The position numbers were made by a program, and so were the translations under genes. A DNA stretch of 64,000 nt from Gymnorhina tibicen (lineage: Eukaryota; Chordata; Aves; Passeriformes; Artamidae), in NCBI GenBank assembly GCA_013399875.1, contig VXAZ01003471.1:1171602-1235601 (forward strand), given 5' to 3'. Below, piece by piece: positions 14,001-27,500 of the stretch. The notes below the pieces were generated by a model. The model saw nothing but the letters and a program-made list of their open reading frames with translations. It was not told the DNA's origin and did no database searches. The stretch's first letter is position 1. Each line of letters opens with the position of its first letter.

Positions 14001-15948
14001 CTGATACTACCTCTCTTTCACCTGTTAAATTATGCAGCTAAATCAGCAGTGCCAGTGCCTCCTGGATTGCTCTTCCATCATCTCATACCTAATATTCAGT
14101 CTTTGCTTGCTCAACAGTACGTGCCGAATACCATTTTTCTGTATTCTTGCATATATCAGAATTGCTCATTTCTTTCAAGATCTTTTTTATCATGTTGTAT
14201 TAGTAGAAGAGCAGGTATTCACATTAGTAGATCTGAGAAAACTGATTTTACAGTCTGCAAGCTGAATGGAAATATTGCATCACCCAAAAGTACTTTCAGT
14301 TTTCACTGTGAAGTTACATCCTTCACCCTTAAAAAACAAGAATCAACTTTTTTAATGAAGATATTTCATTCAGATACCAGGGTCCAGGGGAGAGAGGCTT
14401 AGACTTTCTCTTTCCTGGAAAAATTAAAACATTCTTGAACAACAGATAAAATGTTTTAACTGTTCTGGGAAAAGAAAAAATCATTAAACTTGGCGTGAAT
14501 TTGTCCATTTTTTCAGCTGAACCAAAGCTGCTTTTTGCAGCGAACAAACATTTTCTTTGCAAATTTGAACCAGCTGTATTCAGAGCTTCATACTATATGA
14601 GCGTAGGGCCTTGACAGCATGGTACAGCTAGCCAAACCACTTGCTGTCATTTTTGGGAATGATAGCACATGGGAGCTCAACCCTGGTGGTAAGTTTGTGA
14701 AGGAAGAAGTGGTGCCTCAATGCACCAGACCCTGGATATCTCTCCTAGCCAGCCATGGGGAGGTCTCAGATAAGCCTGTCATCCTGACAGGGCAAATCAG
14801 TGCTGAAAAGCCTTTGCACTCCGTGGGGCTCAGTCTGCTTGATAGGACAGAGCCACCTCCTGATAAGCAGAAGTGCTCTGCTCCCTTTGACTCCCCCAGG
14901 CCATTTTGATTCTCATGGCCTCGGGGTGGGCCACCAGCAGGCCTGATCACACAGCGGTGCCCGTTCTGCCAATATTTTATATTGAAGCGGCTAGGCTGAC
15001 ATGCTCCCTGCTACTGATGCAGGAGGAGTGTTGTAGTACATTCACTTTATTGATGTCAGTTATTCATATCAAAATGAACCACTTTTGTCATATTAAAACT
15101 ACCCCTCTGTTGGCATGGGAAGGAGAGGGGGACTGTACCATATTTTCAGTAGCAATTTGGTTCAAGTGACACATGTTCTGTGTGGCCAAAACACTTTGTT
15201 CAATGCCAATACGCTACACCTATTCAGTTCACACTCAAGGTTATGCCTGTTTAACTGGAAAGGCAGACGTTAAAACTGTGTCTTAATGTCTGCAACCTGT
15301 TAAACGTCTCAGGAAGCAGTAGTAATTAAACCACAAGTTTGAAAGGTTTGATTGCATGATTTCAATAGAGAACATGGATTTGTAATCCTGTCTGTAAACA
15401 CAAGAGTAGTGAAAGACGCAGACTTCTGCACATCATCTGTTTAATGTTTGCCTATATTAGGAATACTTTACATGTCTTGAAGTGGGGTACATTTAACTTC
15501 AAAAGGACCTGATTAAGGAGATCGCTTTGACTTTTTTCTCAAACTGTTATCATGATTGTGAATTATTTTCTAGGGTTTTGAATAGAAGTATTCCCAAAGG
15601 AAAGACAAATTAGTTGATGATGCTGCAAGAGAGGCTTTGCAGTCCTCCTCTTTTGAAGTTCCTAATGATGTGAGTTTCTCAGTGTTTCAGTCCTGGCTGC
15701 TGCTCACCCCATTCATTTAAAAGTTATGTGGACTGAAAATTATCCGTAGGCTTTTCTTCCTTTGTGCTTGCTCCCAAGAACTGTGACCAGATGCAAACAT
15801 GATGATGTGCCTGTGCATGCCACTGTTGCTAAACTATAAGCAAAGCAAGAGAAAAGGCTGATTTAGAAAATAAACCCAAGGTGCTTGATGAGTGAAATGT
15901 CAAGTAGATTCATGTCTGGCAAAGGACTCTTCCTTGTCCATCATCATC
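8057..15948. other. Gene-desert DNA, no gene seen
   Basis: Long AT-rich stretch. The longest open frame (13950-14402 plus, 150 codons) has no recognisable domain and its length is within what chance gives across 64 kb. I recognise no repeat element, CpG island or RNA gene here. Confidence 0.55.
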
Positions 15949-15984
15949 CAATCAATGACACTTGAACCTGGGTTGACCAGGTCA
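15949..15984. promoter_or_regulatory. Candidate nuclear-receptor/PBX site cluster
   Basis: Bases 15963-15979 read, on the minus strand, TGGTCA ACCCA GGTTCA: two direct nuclear-receptor half-sites spaced by five, the DR5 layout preferred by RAR-RXR, with one mismatch in the first half-site. A plus-strand AGGTCA overlaps at 15979-15984. Immediately left, CCAATCAATGACA carries a PBX-like TGATTGG core and a TGTCA MEIS/PREP half-site on the minus strand. A one-mismatch DR5 is expected several times in 64 kb by chance, so this is a candidate only. Confidence 0.25.
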
Positions 15985-18900
15985 CCACACCACCTCTGCT
16001 CAAAGCAGGGGGAAATTTATAGGTCACCTTTTTGAATGACAATTAGTACAAGAAGATATGGTAATCCTGCTGCCTTTCAAAGCATTATTGTTTTACCATG
16101 CAAAAGTCTCAGTGTAGGATGCACAGCAGTACCTGCTCTCTGTGTTCTTTACATGAGGAGAAACAAAAGACCTTTAGGAAACTGTCTCCCTAGTGGCTCT
16201 TGTCTGATTAGAAAGTCCTCAGGGGATTAGCAGTATGAATTTCACAGCTTGTCCCCCCCACTCCCTCCCACCCCTCTACATTAAGGTTAGAAGGATGTGC
16301 TTAGATCAAATCAGAAGGAGATTAAAGGAAAAGAAACCCCAGAGCAATTCCCTTTTGCATTTGAATGAATATTTGTAGTCAATAGTCATTTACCATTGCT
16401 TTTAAAATATCCTTGAGTTTCAGTGAAACAAAGTTCAAATACTGCCATAAGACAGTAATATCTTATACTTGCATTTTAGATTGGTTATATCATTTACAGT
16501 TAATTTGTTATACTTGTACATATTTGCTGTTGAATGTAATCCTTCAATTTGCTCAAGAGATTTCATCAAGTCCCCAAGAAGATCAAAAGCTTTAAAGGTT
16601 TTGTTTGCATTTCCATGTAAGACCTACTACTTTCTTGCTGCAGAATGGCCTAGAGAGCATTCTTTAAACCCATGTTAACTGCCAACAGACAGAGCCTGCA
16701 GGGGACATCTTTGAGGTGAGCACGATCAAACAGAAATAAATTTTAACCTTTTGTACAACAAAGTGAGGAAAAAAATCCAATTTCCTATGAAACCCCCACT
16801 ACATTGCCCGTGAAACCTATTTCACCAAAGAAGGTCTTTAGAGGGGCAAATGATGCAGATGGGTTTCTGCAGCAAGGACTTGTCAAGGATCTTTTAAGAA
16901 GCACAATATGATACTAAAAGGAGAAAGATAGGAAAATGCTGTTTTAAGGTATACTCATTTATATCTGAATCTGTTACCAAATAGGTGTAATACCAGCTGG
17001 ACTACTACCTCTGCACTACCACCATCATGCTAAGTAATACCATAAGTCAAACCACTGATTCTTCACAAAGGGAAAAATAAATCCCACCTAATGCAAGCAG
17101 GGAGAGTCATGGCTGCAGGACTGATATCCAAATGAAACCGCTCTGGATTTATTTTTGCTCTCTTCTACAGATAATAATGTTATTTCTTTGGCTGGGTACA
17201 AATTAAAACCAAACTTAATCCAGCACACTTTAGAACTTAAATACCTAGATGGTGAAAAGGTAAAATGGAAGTGTAGATAATGGTTGCTCTGGGAAGGTGC
17301 TCTGGGAACAGACTTGGGTTTTGAGAGTGCTTGGCTTTCCGTGTAGGCACCTGGTAAATTTGACATCTTTACTGGGAACTGCTCAGTTGGAGGCACTGTG
17401 GCAGATCCAGGCTCTCTCCCTCTCTTTGTGTATTTTGTTATGGGAGATATCCATGATTAAAGGAAACCTGTGGCAACAATGCATGCAAATAGAAAACCAT
17501 TGTTCACTGCAGCCTTCCTAACTTGGATGTGTGAAGTCAGTGGTTTAAGTGCTTCACCCTACCCCGGGGCTGAGCGTGTAGCCCAATTCAAAAAGCAAAA
17601 GTAAAGCAATGGTGTGGGGAGCGTTTAGAACAGAAGCTCACACTGTATCTGTGACTGACCAGACTCAGCTTCAGACATCTGAGGGACTTGGGAAATGGAA
17701 AGGTCCCTTTTTCTACCACAGCTACCATGGAGACTGGCATGATTCCCTAACTTGGTGTGTAGTTGCACAAACATTTTCCCTGTCAGGACAGCCAACTGAA
17801 GAGCTTTCTGCAGTATCTCTTTCTCCCTCTCCTCTCCCTCCCAGGGGTCACTGGTCTCTCAGTGATGCTGGTTTAGTGATTTTTGATATTGTGTCCTAAA
17901 GTGGGTCATGGCAGTAACTGAAGGAGCTTGCTGTTCTCTCTGATTTTCTTTGTTAATAGTGCTTTTGGAGGTGTTTAATCTAAAACAACTCAGCGCTTGA
18001 CCATATAGCAAAATTGCACTAATGGCTGCCCTTAAGCAACCGCTGCAGTGATGAACAGAGAGACAAAGGAGAAAATTATCAGCAAGACTGGAACCCTTCA
18101 AACCGCCTTTGCTGCCACAGAAAAATGCTCCCCTTTCACATTCCTAAAACTAGCACTCGCCTTTAACACCGGCTCTGCCGCAAACAGACATCTGCCTACA
18201 AATAACACCAGCAATATGGCTTCCAGCGAGTGTTCAGGTCAGATAGGAAGCATGGCCCAGCAAACAAGTGCAATCAATGCAGATTAATGATGCCTACTTT
18301 CATTCATGTCTAGGTATTTCATTGATGTAGCTGATAGCCAATCTTTCTTGCTTTTATTTATGCAAGACACATTTATTTGGTTAGCTTTTGGTTGATTGAT
18401 TTTGTACTTCTGCTTGTTTGGGTTTTGTTAGGTTTATTTTATTTCATGACAATATAGCTGATTTATTTCTGACAACAGTAGCAATTTAATGCAAAACACT
18501 ATTGAAAGCTTCATATAACTTATGTTTTTAATTTCTGCAAATACCACCTAGATGCTGTAGAGAAAGACACTATATAAATCTTAAAGTTAAATAAATATTT
18601 ACTGTACAAGTGACTTGTGTTAATGAATATTGCAGAAGAAGCAGAGCACATAGATTCACCAGGAAACAACTGCACAGAATAAAACATCTTCCTTGGGTGA
18701 GGGCAGATTTGACACATGTTCAGACTCCCCATGGTTTTATTTGCTCTATTAGAGCCAGCTGCGTGGTGGTGCTCACTGGCATTGTGTATGGGTGATGGCA
18801 GGACAGCCTTCACCAAAGGGTGATCAGCATGAAGGGTGGAGTTCACACCTTAGAAGGAGACATACGGAAAATGGCATGGAAAGAAAGAGCAGGTAAAGTC

Positions 18901-19479
18901 CTCTCAGCAAAAACAGTACAAAGACAAGCAGTAAAAAAAAAAATTGTTGAAATAGAAGACCAAAGGTGCAGATCTTCCTTCCTCCATGAATGTTCCTGTT
19001 CATCTGTCTGTTGTCTGCACTTTTGTGCCTCATTCTGCAGTGCAGTATCTTAAAACCTTCCAGAATCCAAGAGAAAATCTGATTGATGTATCTCCTCTTT
19101 TATCTTCATCACAAGAATGAAAAAAAATTTCCGATCTGCTGGGCCTTGTTTTCATTGGTCTTGTTTCATAACTTACAGCCTGTGTGGCCAGTACCACAAA
19201 AAAACTCATTGTTCCACTCCCTCTGAAATAAATCTTTATTTTAATCCTTTGTGTGCCTTTTGTTGCATGGTTATATTTTCTCTTTCATTCAGTTGCCTGA
19301 TCTACTAACAGTAATACACCTGAGTTTATGCAGATGATCACTATTTTGAATTTTATTGCTCCACTTTATATCCCTTCAATTTATCTGAATTTCTTCACTT
19401 CCTTGGTACATCCTTGCCCCTAATTTAAGAGATGAATAAAATGTGAACTCTGTGGTTCTTTGCTGGGCCCTTTCATGTG
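15985..19479. other. Gene-desert DNA with two PBX-HOX-like sites
   Basis: No gene seen. Two exact TGATTGAT octamers, the consensus for PBX with anterior HOX proteins, lie at 18393-18400 and 19080-19087. The open frames around 17600-18290 are short and unconvincing. Confidence 0.45.
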
Positions 19480-19494
19480 CTTTGAACTTTGAAC
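19480..19494. promoter_or_regulatory. Tandem CTTTGAA: TCF/LEF pair or DR1
   Basis: Two abutting CTTTGAA heptamers make CTTTGAACTTTGAAC. It can be read as a double TCF/LEF site or, on the minus strand, as a DR1 nuclear-receptor element (TGTTCA A AGTTCA, one mismatch). Motif evidence only. Confidence 0.25.
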
Positions 19495-19545
19495 AACGAG
19501 CAACAAAAACTGAGGCAGTTTTGTTACCTGTACCATTCTCATACA

Positions 19546-19559
19546 TGTCCCCCTGGTGG
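19546..19559 (-). promoter_or_regulatory. CTCF-like core
   Basis: The minus strand reads CCACCAGGGGGACA, matching 11 of 14 central positions of the CTCF consensus CCACCAGGGGGCGC. The mismatches are in the last three bases, which weakens it. Confidence 0.25.
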
Positions 19560-19566
19560 TTTTTTT

Positions 19567-19600
19567 GGCTGGTTGGTTGGTTGGCTGGTTGGTTGGTTGG
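19567..19600 (+). repeat. (GGTT/GGCT)n microsatellite
   Basis: Tetranucleotide repeat of GGTT units with two GGCT variants, just right of a T run. Confidence 0.9.
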
Positions 19601-20590
19601 GAATTTTTTGCTATGCTTGTAGATGAAGCAGGGTAGCTAAATTATTTTAAATTAATCTCTATAGTTTGGAGTCAGCCCATGGTCAGTAGAATTGTACAGT
19701 TCATTATTTAGTCTGGCAACACTCAGAAACGAGATTTCTTTTTTTTTAATTGTACATGAAAGACTCGAAAGATCCTTCAATAACAATGCAGGTTGTAAGG
19801 TGCAAGGATTTTCATCTTTGAGAGCATTTAATGAGGTCTGTGTTCCAAGATCTTGCATTTCTGTTGTTAATTTAGTGGAAAAAACAATGATAAAGTATTT
19901 GTGAAGTCAGAGGGAGTCTAATCAGCAGGAGTAGTTCAAAGTATTCCCTGCCACTGTCTCAGACTGGAAGCTGGCCATTGGGTAGGTGGTGAAATATCCC
20001 TTGGATAAAATTCAGCCTGTATCTGCATCTTTGATGTAGAACTTTTATGACTCCTGTGATGCTGAGTAACAAGCTCAATTTGCATTCCAAGGCACTCAGC
20101 CCTGCTGCTGATATCTCGAGTAGGAGTTCAAGCCCCATTGAAGGAATCTCACTTAACATCGGTGTGAGCTTTAACATGCATTCCTTTTTCCTGTTGACCT
20201 CCTCTTGAGGGTTAAAGTTGAGTAGCTGAACTTTAGCTGCTGCCTAGATATGTGCTGAGTGTTTGATACATATTGTCATCGTAGGTCCATAAGGAACAGC
20301 TGTCTGCATTGTCTCTGAGTAATTTTACACATGTTTTCTGATAAGTTTTTGAGGATGCAAACACTTTTCAAAACTCCTTTACCAGATACTAGTTGTAAAG
20401 GGTAAGTAATACTTGAAGCAAAGCTGAAGAACCATTTCCTGAAACTTTAGGAAGCACAAGTACCCCTTACATCTTTGCATTTTAAAAGTCAGGAAATTAA
20501 TAATTCATAATTCACTATTATGATTAATAATTTTAAACTACATAACATATTTTTAAATTTATCTTTTGTGCTATTTTGATTACAATGGCT

Positions 20591-20600
20591 AGATCAAAGG
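20591..20600 (+). promoter_or_regulatory. TCF/LEF consensus site
   Basis: AGATCAAAGG is an exact match to the optimal TCF/LEF binding sequence. In mouse the region 3' of Hoxa1 contains Wnt-responsive enhancers, so the setting is suggestive, but one site proves nothing. Confidence 0.3.
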
Positions 20601-21516
20601 AATTTTCCACTCCTTCAGATGTGTCAGTCCTGAGAATAACTCAGTATTAGTAAAAAACCCAGTTTACTACTAAAAAGTCGAGCTAGTCAATTAACCAGAG
20701 CAGTAGCACCCTGCAGTCCTGACCAGCACAGGTTATGTTGTTTTACATATAGTGACATCCAGGCTTGAAGCATTTTCAGCTATATAGATGAAATGTACGA
20801 AAGGACTGGGACACACAGAGCATCACAAATAATACTAGGTATAAAATTCATATCAGGTGAAAGCTCCTTATGAAGTGTGGTGAAAGAGAATATTTTGTTG
20901 GTGACAGAGGCAGAAAGAAAGGAAATAAGAAGATATTACTTTGCTACATCTATGTCCCACTTAGGACTAGGCATCAAACAGATGAATCATTACTGTCTAC
21001 TATATCCCAGGTAGCTGGCCTCCCTGGTAAATCGGAAGTGAAGCAATAACACTTTGTATTTGAACTGGTACAAGAATTTAAAGACTTGATTAAATAGTAA
21101 CAGACATTTTCAAAAATCTTGGGAAAGCCAGGCCCAGTTTCCTGAAAAGCAACAAGAACTCAATGAAGGTCCCAGAAGGGGAAACCAGCACAGCAACCTG
21201 TTAAATTAGCTGCCTTGGTAGCTGACCTCTTAATATTTATCACCTACAATTATGCCCACAGTTACTGAAGTTACTAGTTACTGCTACTGTCTTCTTCTTC
21301 CAGGCCAGCTGAATCTTGGATGTTGGGACGGGCCAGTTGCTGATGCTGCTTCTCCAAACTCTTGCCCTGGAAGCAAAAGAGGACAGCAGAGAGGAATTTT
21401 CTGTATCAGAACAACTGAGAAAGTAGAAATATCATGAACAATAGATGGAAAGGAAGATGCAGGAAATCTCAGTGTATTTTGAAAGCAGATAAAACTCAAA
21501 AGAGGGGCAAACTGGG

Positions 21517-21538
21517 GAGAGAGAGAGAGAGAGAGAGA
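21517..21538 (+). repeat. (GA)11 microsatellite
   Basis: Eleven uninterrupted GA units. Confidence 0.95.
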
Positions 21539-24500
21539 ACAAGCAGCTGTGCTCTCAAGTGTGGCCACACCCGTCAGTAAAGCCCTCTGCAGACAGCTGA
21601 AATACCACGGAGAGGGCCTGTCCATCTGAGCACTACAAAGAGATCCAGGCTCTGTCTTGAAGAAATTTATGTCTGCAGTGACATAAGGCTACCCCTCCAC
21701 TCAGTGTCTCCCAGCACTGAATTAATGTTATTGGGTTTTTCTAGGTATGCAGCAACTGTTCTTGAAGTGCTGTGTTTGATTTGAACCATTGCTGCTTATA
21801 CATAGGGGAAAAACATATTGTGTTAAGTGGGAGAGTGCATATAAACCTGAAAGGAAGCAGAACTTCCCTTAATGTTATTCTCTCTTCTGCCAAGAAGCTA
21901 TGCTGTAGGAGATACAGCATTTTCTTGAGTTGCTGCGCTTCCTGCCTCCTTCCTGAGACAGATCCATTCTCATTTAGACTAGTTTTCCACTGGTCTGATT
22001 TAAATGGCTTCAGCAGTTATGCTATAGTGGCACTGTGGAAGAGCAGAGAATTTAGCTCACTGACCTCAGTATCTGGTGAAATCATTTAGCTCTTTTCATG
22101 CGAGCCCATTGTAAGGAAGAGCTGGACTATCAGGGGAGGGTGGGTTTGTAGAATTTTTTTTCCCGTCAAGACCCTTCCTCTGCCCATGCCTTGGATGTAA
22201 TAAATTTATTCATGGCAATGAAATGTTAAGTATGGATCTAGTTAGCCTGTCTTTTGCTTGTGATTGGTTAGCTAAAACACGTAGCTAAGAAGAGACTAGA
22301 AATGGGGTTGGAGTATCCGCTCTTTATTTTCCAGACTTAAGCCTGAATTCATTATGATTTGTGCAATTATATTTCTTACCCTTGTCCCCATACTTGGGAA
22401 AAAAATTCTGACCCCATAAAGCCTATGGCAAGACTGTCATTCATTTCACTGTTAATGGTTTCTTCTTTTGTTTCTAATTACTAGTCAAACACCTGATGGA
22501 AATAATTTTTGTAATTCTTTCTTCTTACCCCTTTAGATACACACATATTGTCTCATCCCTCATCACTTAACACAGCACGGTAGTAAAAGTTACATAAATG
22601 TGAAAATATATTTTTTGAGCTTACAGACAAAACAAGATTGGTAAGCAGAAATGCAAGTGTTAGTTCAGTTTTCGTTCCTGGTATTTACAGAGACCTGCAA
22701 CTTCACCCAGCTCAAAAACACAAGACACAAAAAGAAATCTAGGAGTTATACTATGAATATCTTAACATCGAATAACAATGGTGGAAGTGGGTCTTTTCCT
22801 TTGAATTTCAGGTGGATGATGGATGATGCTCTTACTGTATTTCCAAGTTAATTTTAAAAGATCTTCTGGTCTTTGAAATGAGAAACTACATCTATTGCTT
22901 GTACTTTTGATCATTAAAGGCTTATATTGTAGAGCCTTATTCTTTCCTCTTGCCTGTAAAGAGCTTTTCCAAGCTAGACACTGAAGACTTCAACGTATCT
23001 AGAAAGATATGGCAGCTTTTATGCTAAAAGAGGTATAAATCTTTCAACTCTGAGCATGTTTGTTTATTCATGTCCAGCTGCAGCCATTTTGCTTCAAATT
23101 TATCGATACAACCCAGCTAAGTTACTCATTTATTACCTTTGGCAATCAAAAACACAGTAAAATCAATTTGTAAGGTCATTCATCTGCAATTCTCACTGTT
23201 GCAAAGTTTTTGTGAGATTGTTGCCATTCTTCTACTGTCCACTTCTGTTGTGATGGTAACCATAAACCAAAATTATGTTACACCTGGACAAAGAATATAG
23301 AACAATAGGACTTCAGATCATCAAAGAGCTTATATACACCTCAATATTCTAAATAATGCTTTCAGATTTGGTGGGTTTTTTCACTGACAAATGAGACTTT
23401 ACAGCTACTTATGCTAGAATTTTGAAAGGCCTTTGTAAAATCTAAACACCTCTATCTTTCTTAAAACTCAACCTGAATTTGCTTACTGTTAATCTAATTG
23501 CTACACCTCATTACCTTCCATTCAACCTCTTCAATTTTTTCAACAAATACCTATACGTAATGAAAACAGGTCTGGTTTTAGTAACCTTATGTAGACACTT
23601 CAGAAGTTGTCCAAAACCTCCAGAGGCTGGAGAATGACATCCACTTGTCTAATACAGCCTTTTCTAAGCAGTGTAAGATTCACATATCTTCTAGACTGTG
23701 AGTATGCTAGTTTAGTCTTGGGTATAGATAATCACGAAATTGTTGACTTTCATAGAGCTACATGTAATTTTATTTGTGGCAAATATGATTTCATGCCTTT
23801 GACTGAAATTGTGCATGCAAATGCAACTGCAACATCTTTTTAATTACGTGGTAGGTGTATCAATCAGATTGGCTTTGGCACAGACTACAAGGGCTCTTAA
23901 AGTGCAACAAATATACCCACAAGCCAAGAGAAAACCCATCTAAAATCTCATACAAAATACAAACCTGTGTAGTAATAGCTTGAGAAAGGATTAGAAGACT
24001 ATAATGGAGTGACTGTGGTTTGTCATCCCAGTGCAGTTATAAGGACACCTGCAAGTTCTGAACATGCTTTCCGGTAGCTTCAGGCAGCCATTGCAAAAAC
24101 ATCTGTACCAATCAGTGTTCTTGAGACAACAGTCAGGGAACAAGACCTTACCAAGGTCTGTGTAACAATTTATCAGTAACACTAGCAGATGTCCAGGGCT
24201 GGGAACGTACCCAGCAGTGCTTACACAACTAGCAATACATCATGTTTAAAACCTCACCCAGAGCTAAAGCAAGACAATTCCAGTAGGAATTCAGTATTAT
24301 CCCGTGAGGTGCTACATTACTGAGTTCTAGTTTAAGATTCATTGGAGAGACAAAAGAGAGTTTTCTTTGCTTGCTATCCACTTTAAGATGTTATTAAATC
24401 TACCTATGTTATTTAGTCTGCATATTCAGCCCATACGAGCACAATTTCTATCCATAATAAAAACTTGTATATCATCTAAAACAATTTCAAACTGAGAGGC

Positions 24501-27500
24501 TTTAATCTTCACAGCATTTCTTCGAAAGTATTTTATAGACGGGGATTTTTTTAGTATCTAATTTTTCTTAACATCTATTCAGTCATTTTATAGAGCTGCT
24601 TGCCTCAGTTAATACCATTTTTTTATTATTGATTAAAGTAGTTGTGAATCCATCCACAGAGGACAGACTGTACAGTTATGCCCTAAAGGAAAGGTTTAAA
24701 ATAGTGGGATTATATTATGCAAATAATTCAAAAATATTTTTAAGCAGGCATTACTTCAGCATTTAGATATTGGCTAAAGCAGCTTTAATATGCAAGACAG
24801 GATGTTAGGTGCTTAGCTGATCCAAATGCCAGTCTATAGATTTGAAAGACTAAAGATCACATCACTGGGAGGTTGACAGAAGTGACACTTTGCAAAGTGC
24901 CAATGATTTATGCCAATGTCTTGCTTGATGATACTGTTATAGACAGCACTGTCATTACAAAGTCCCTAACGACTTCAGTCTACATTTATGGTGCACAAAT
25001 TATAGGTGAGCGCAAAGATCGAAACCTTCCTGACTTTTAGATTTCAATGACCAAGTAATTCTCACTAGGTTCGCTTCTTGTATGTTGCCTGATACTTTAC
25101 ACTCCCTTTTTTGTTTCTGCATTGTAATTAGATGGCAGTAACAAGGGCAAAATATATGTTCATTCTATGTTACCAAGTCTTTTTTAGCCGTATCTTGCAA
25201 ACACCATACGAAATACACTAAAAACGTTGTACTCCAACAGCGAGTCATAATACAGCTCTGGCTTTTCATCAACAGAAGTGCTGCAGCCAGTTCTGCAAGG
25301 TATCACATACCTCATGCAAGCTGCTTGGGTTCTCTGGTTCCCAGTTATGTCCCCAGTGCTGGGGAAAAGGCGTGCTCCAGATCATGAAAACTACACTTCC
25401 TTCTGAAGAGTATCTCCTGGTTTGGATGCTAGAGTAAGCTTCGCATGCTGTTGTAGCCTGATCACCTACAATCCTGTGATGTGTATGATGTTCTGAATTT
25501 GTACATTTAAAACGCTATTCCCAGGCAACATTATTCCCCCTTTAGTCAGGACTGAAATGATTGCTGATACCGAAGCAAATTACAATGTTTGGGTGGTTTA
25601 TTCTCTTCTGTAATTCAGTTACCTTAACAAGAAGGAAATCAGGGACTTAACTTCATGAGGCATTAAGGTAGGTAACACTAACAGTATCAGAGGATATCAG
25701 TTTAAACTAAGAGAAAAAGTAGTTTCTCCTAGCTATTTAAAATGAAGTAGTAAACCTTCCTGGGCCAGGATTTCTTCTCTAACACACTGACAAAGCCTGC
25801 CACAAAGGAGACAAGGAACATCTAGGACTTTTGATAGGTCTAGACATGGTGGGATGGTAGGACATGGAGGGAAGCTGCAGAAGCAGAAAGTTACAACTGG
25901 GTAGGCCATAGCATTTCACACCTCCCAGAGTTCTCCCTGTTACTACAAATCAGAGATATAATCTTCCTGAGGGAATAAACATTTAAAAATATTGAATGAA
26001 ATTCTGCAGGTTATTTTAAAGTAAGTCAAGGAACCTACTTCATTGTCTAAGAGCTGCCTAAGTGCTGAACCAGAACACGTGTCCTGCTGTAGAAGCCATT
26101 TAGTCTGGACATGCTAGAAAGCATCTAATTGCTTTGGTCTTGTGGTTTGCATTGTAACCACAAATCCTTCAGAAAAATAACAGCTTCCTATTACACAATA
26201 GGATATATTCATGTCTGAGCTAGTTTCTGTCCCACTGCAATTCCCTGCTGCCTCTGAGGACAGAAACGTAGCACGCAAAACCAGACAAGCAAACATACAA
26301 ATGATGAATGTCTTGATAGAAACAATGCCCTTCTCAGAGAATTTTTGTGGTGCAGCTGGCAATATTCTGCAAATTGTTCACTCCAACAACATGTCATTCC
26401 AAAGTCAGATTAGAGCTTAACCAGAAAGTTATCTGCCCAAAAACATATTTTCTTGGCTGACCTGAGTAAAGCTTCTGTGCACCAAGCTTATTACTATCCA
26501 TAGTAATATTAAGTAGGGAATGATATGCCTGTTTCATCTGCAAGAGAAAAGGGTTCCCTAGAAGAAGCAGTATAAAATCAACTGCACTGGGGTCTTTAGA
26601 TGCTCTTCAGGAAAGATAGATAAAAAATTGTCATTTGGTCGGGGAAAGATGATCAACAATATGTAAAGACTGATCTGGCAGACGCTGGGAAACAAATAAC
26701 TTCAAAAATGCTTTCATTCAACAACCACCCTTTACACAGAACTCTTCACTTTTGACAGGAGTCTCAGACAGTATGTTTCAAGAATGCTGTGTTAATATAC
26801 CTAATCGCATCATTTATATAAAAATAAATATAAAAAACATTAAGTAGCTTTTCTTGTTTGAATAAATTATCAGTTAAATGCTTCTATTTAGTAAGATGAA
26901 TGAGTGTTGAAACAGCATCAACAGTTTGTATTTTTTTAAATTTTTGGAAAATATAAAGTCGCCATTTTAAGTTCTTCATTCTCATATTCTGGTAACTTCA
27001 TAAAAGGAAGTTCTAGGCAGTTAAGTTAATCTTTGCAAGACTAAAAGCTTAAAAGAAGGCTGAAAAGACCATTGAAGGTCAGCATTTACATATTGATCAA
27101 ACTGTAAGTTTATACTCTTGTAAACATGTAATTAACTTTGCTGTTATTGAATTTTTGTTCACAACCAATTTTATTAGTCATAGTTTCACCAGTAATTCCA
27201 CTGGACTGAAGCATGAGTGACAGGTGTCCATAATAAGGTAAAGTGCATACTAAGATGTTGTGTTTAAAAATAGATGTAAACCACCTGAACCACTGGTTAT
27301 TTTGAAGAAAATACCCTTCATAACAACATAGCTCTTGGCAATAAAAATGAAGCCATCTTCTGAGAATTATTGATCAGAAATTGCAATAAAGACTTGCATA
27401 AAAGTTATATTTCAAAGTTCCAAACCACTGAACCTTTCACTATGTAATTTAATTTTCTAAGTTAACAATCATATAGTCATCAATAAAACAGCTAAACCCT

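Noticed and set aside
13950..14402. 150-codon plus-strand open frame
   Set aside because: No domain or coding signature; chance-length frame.
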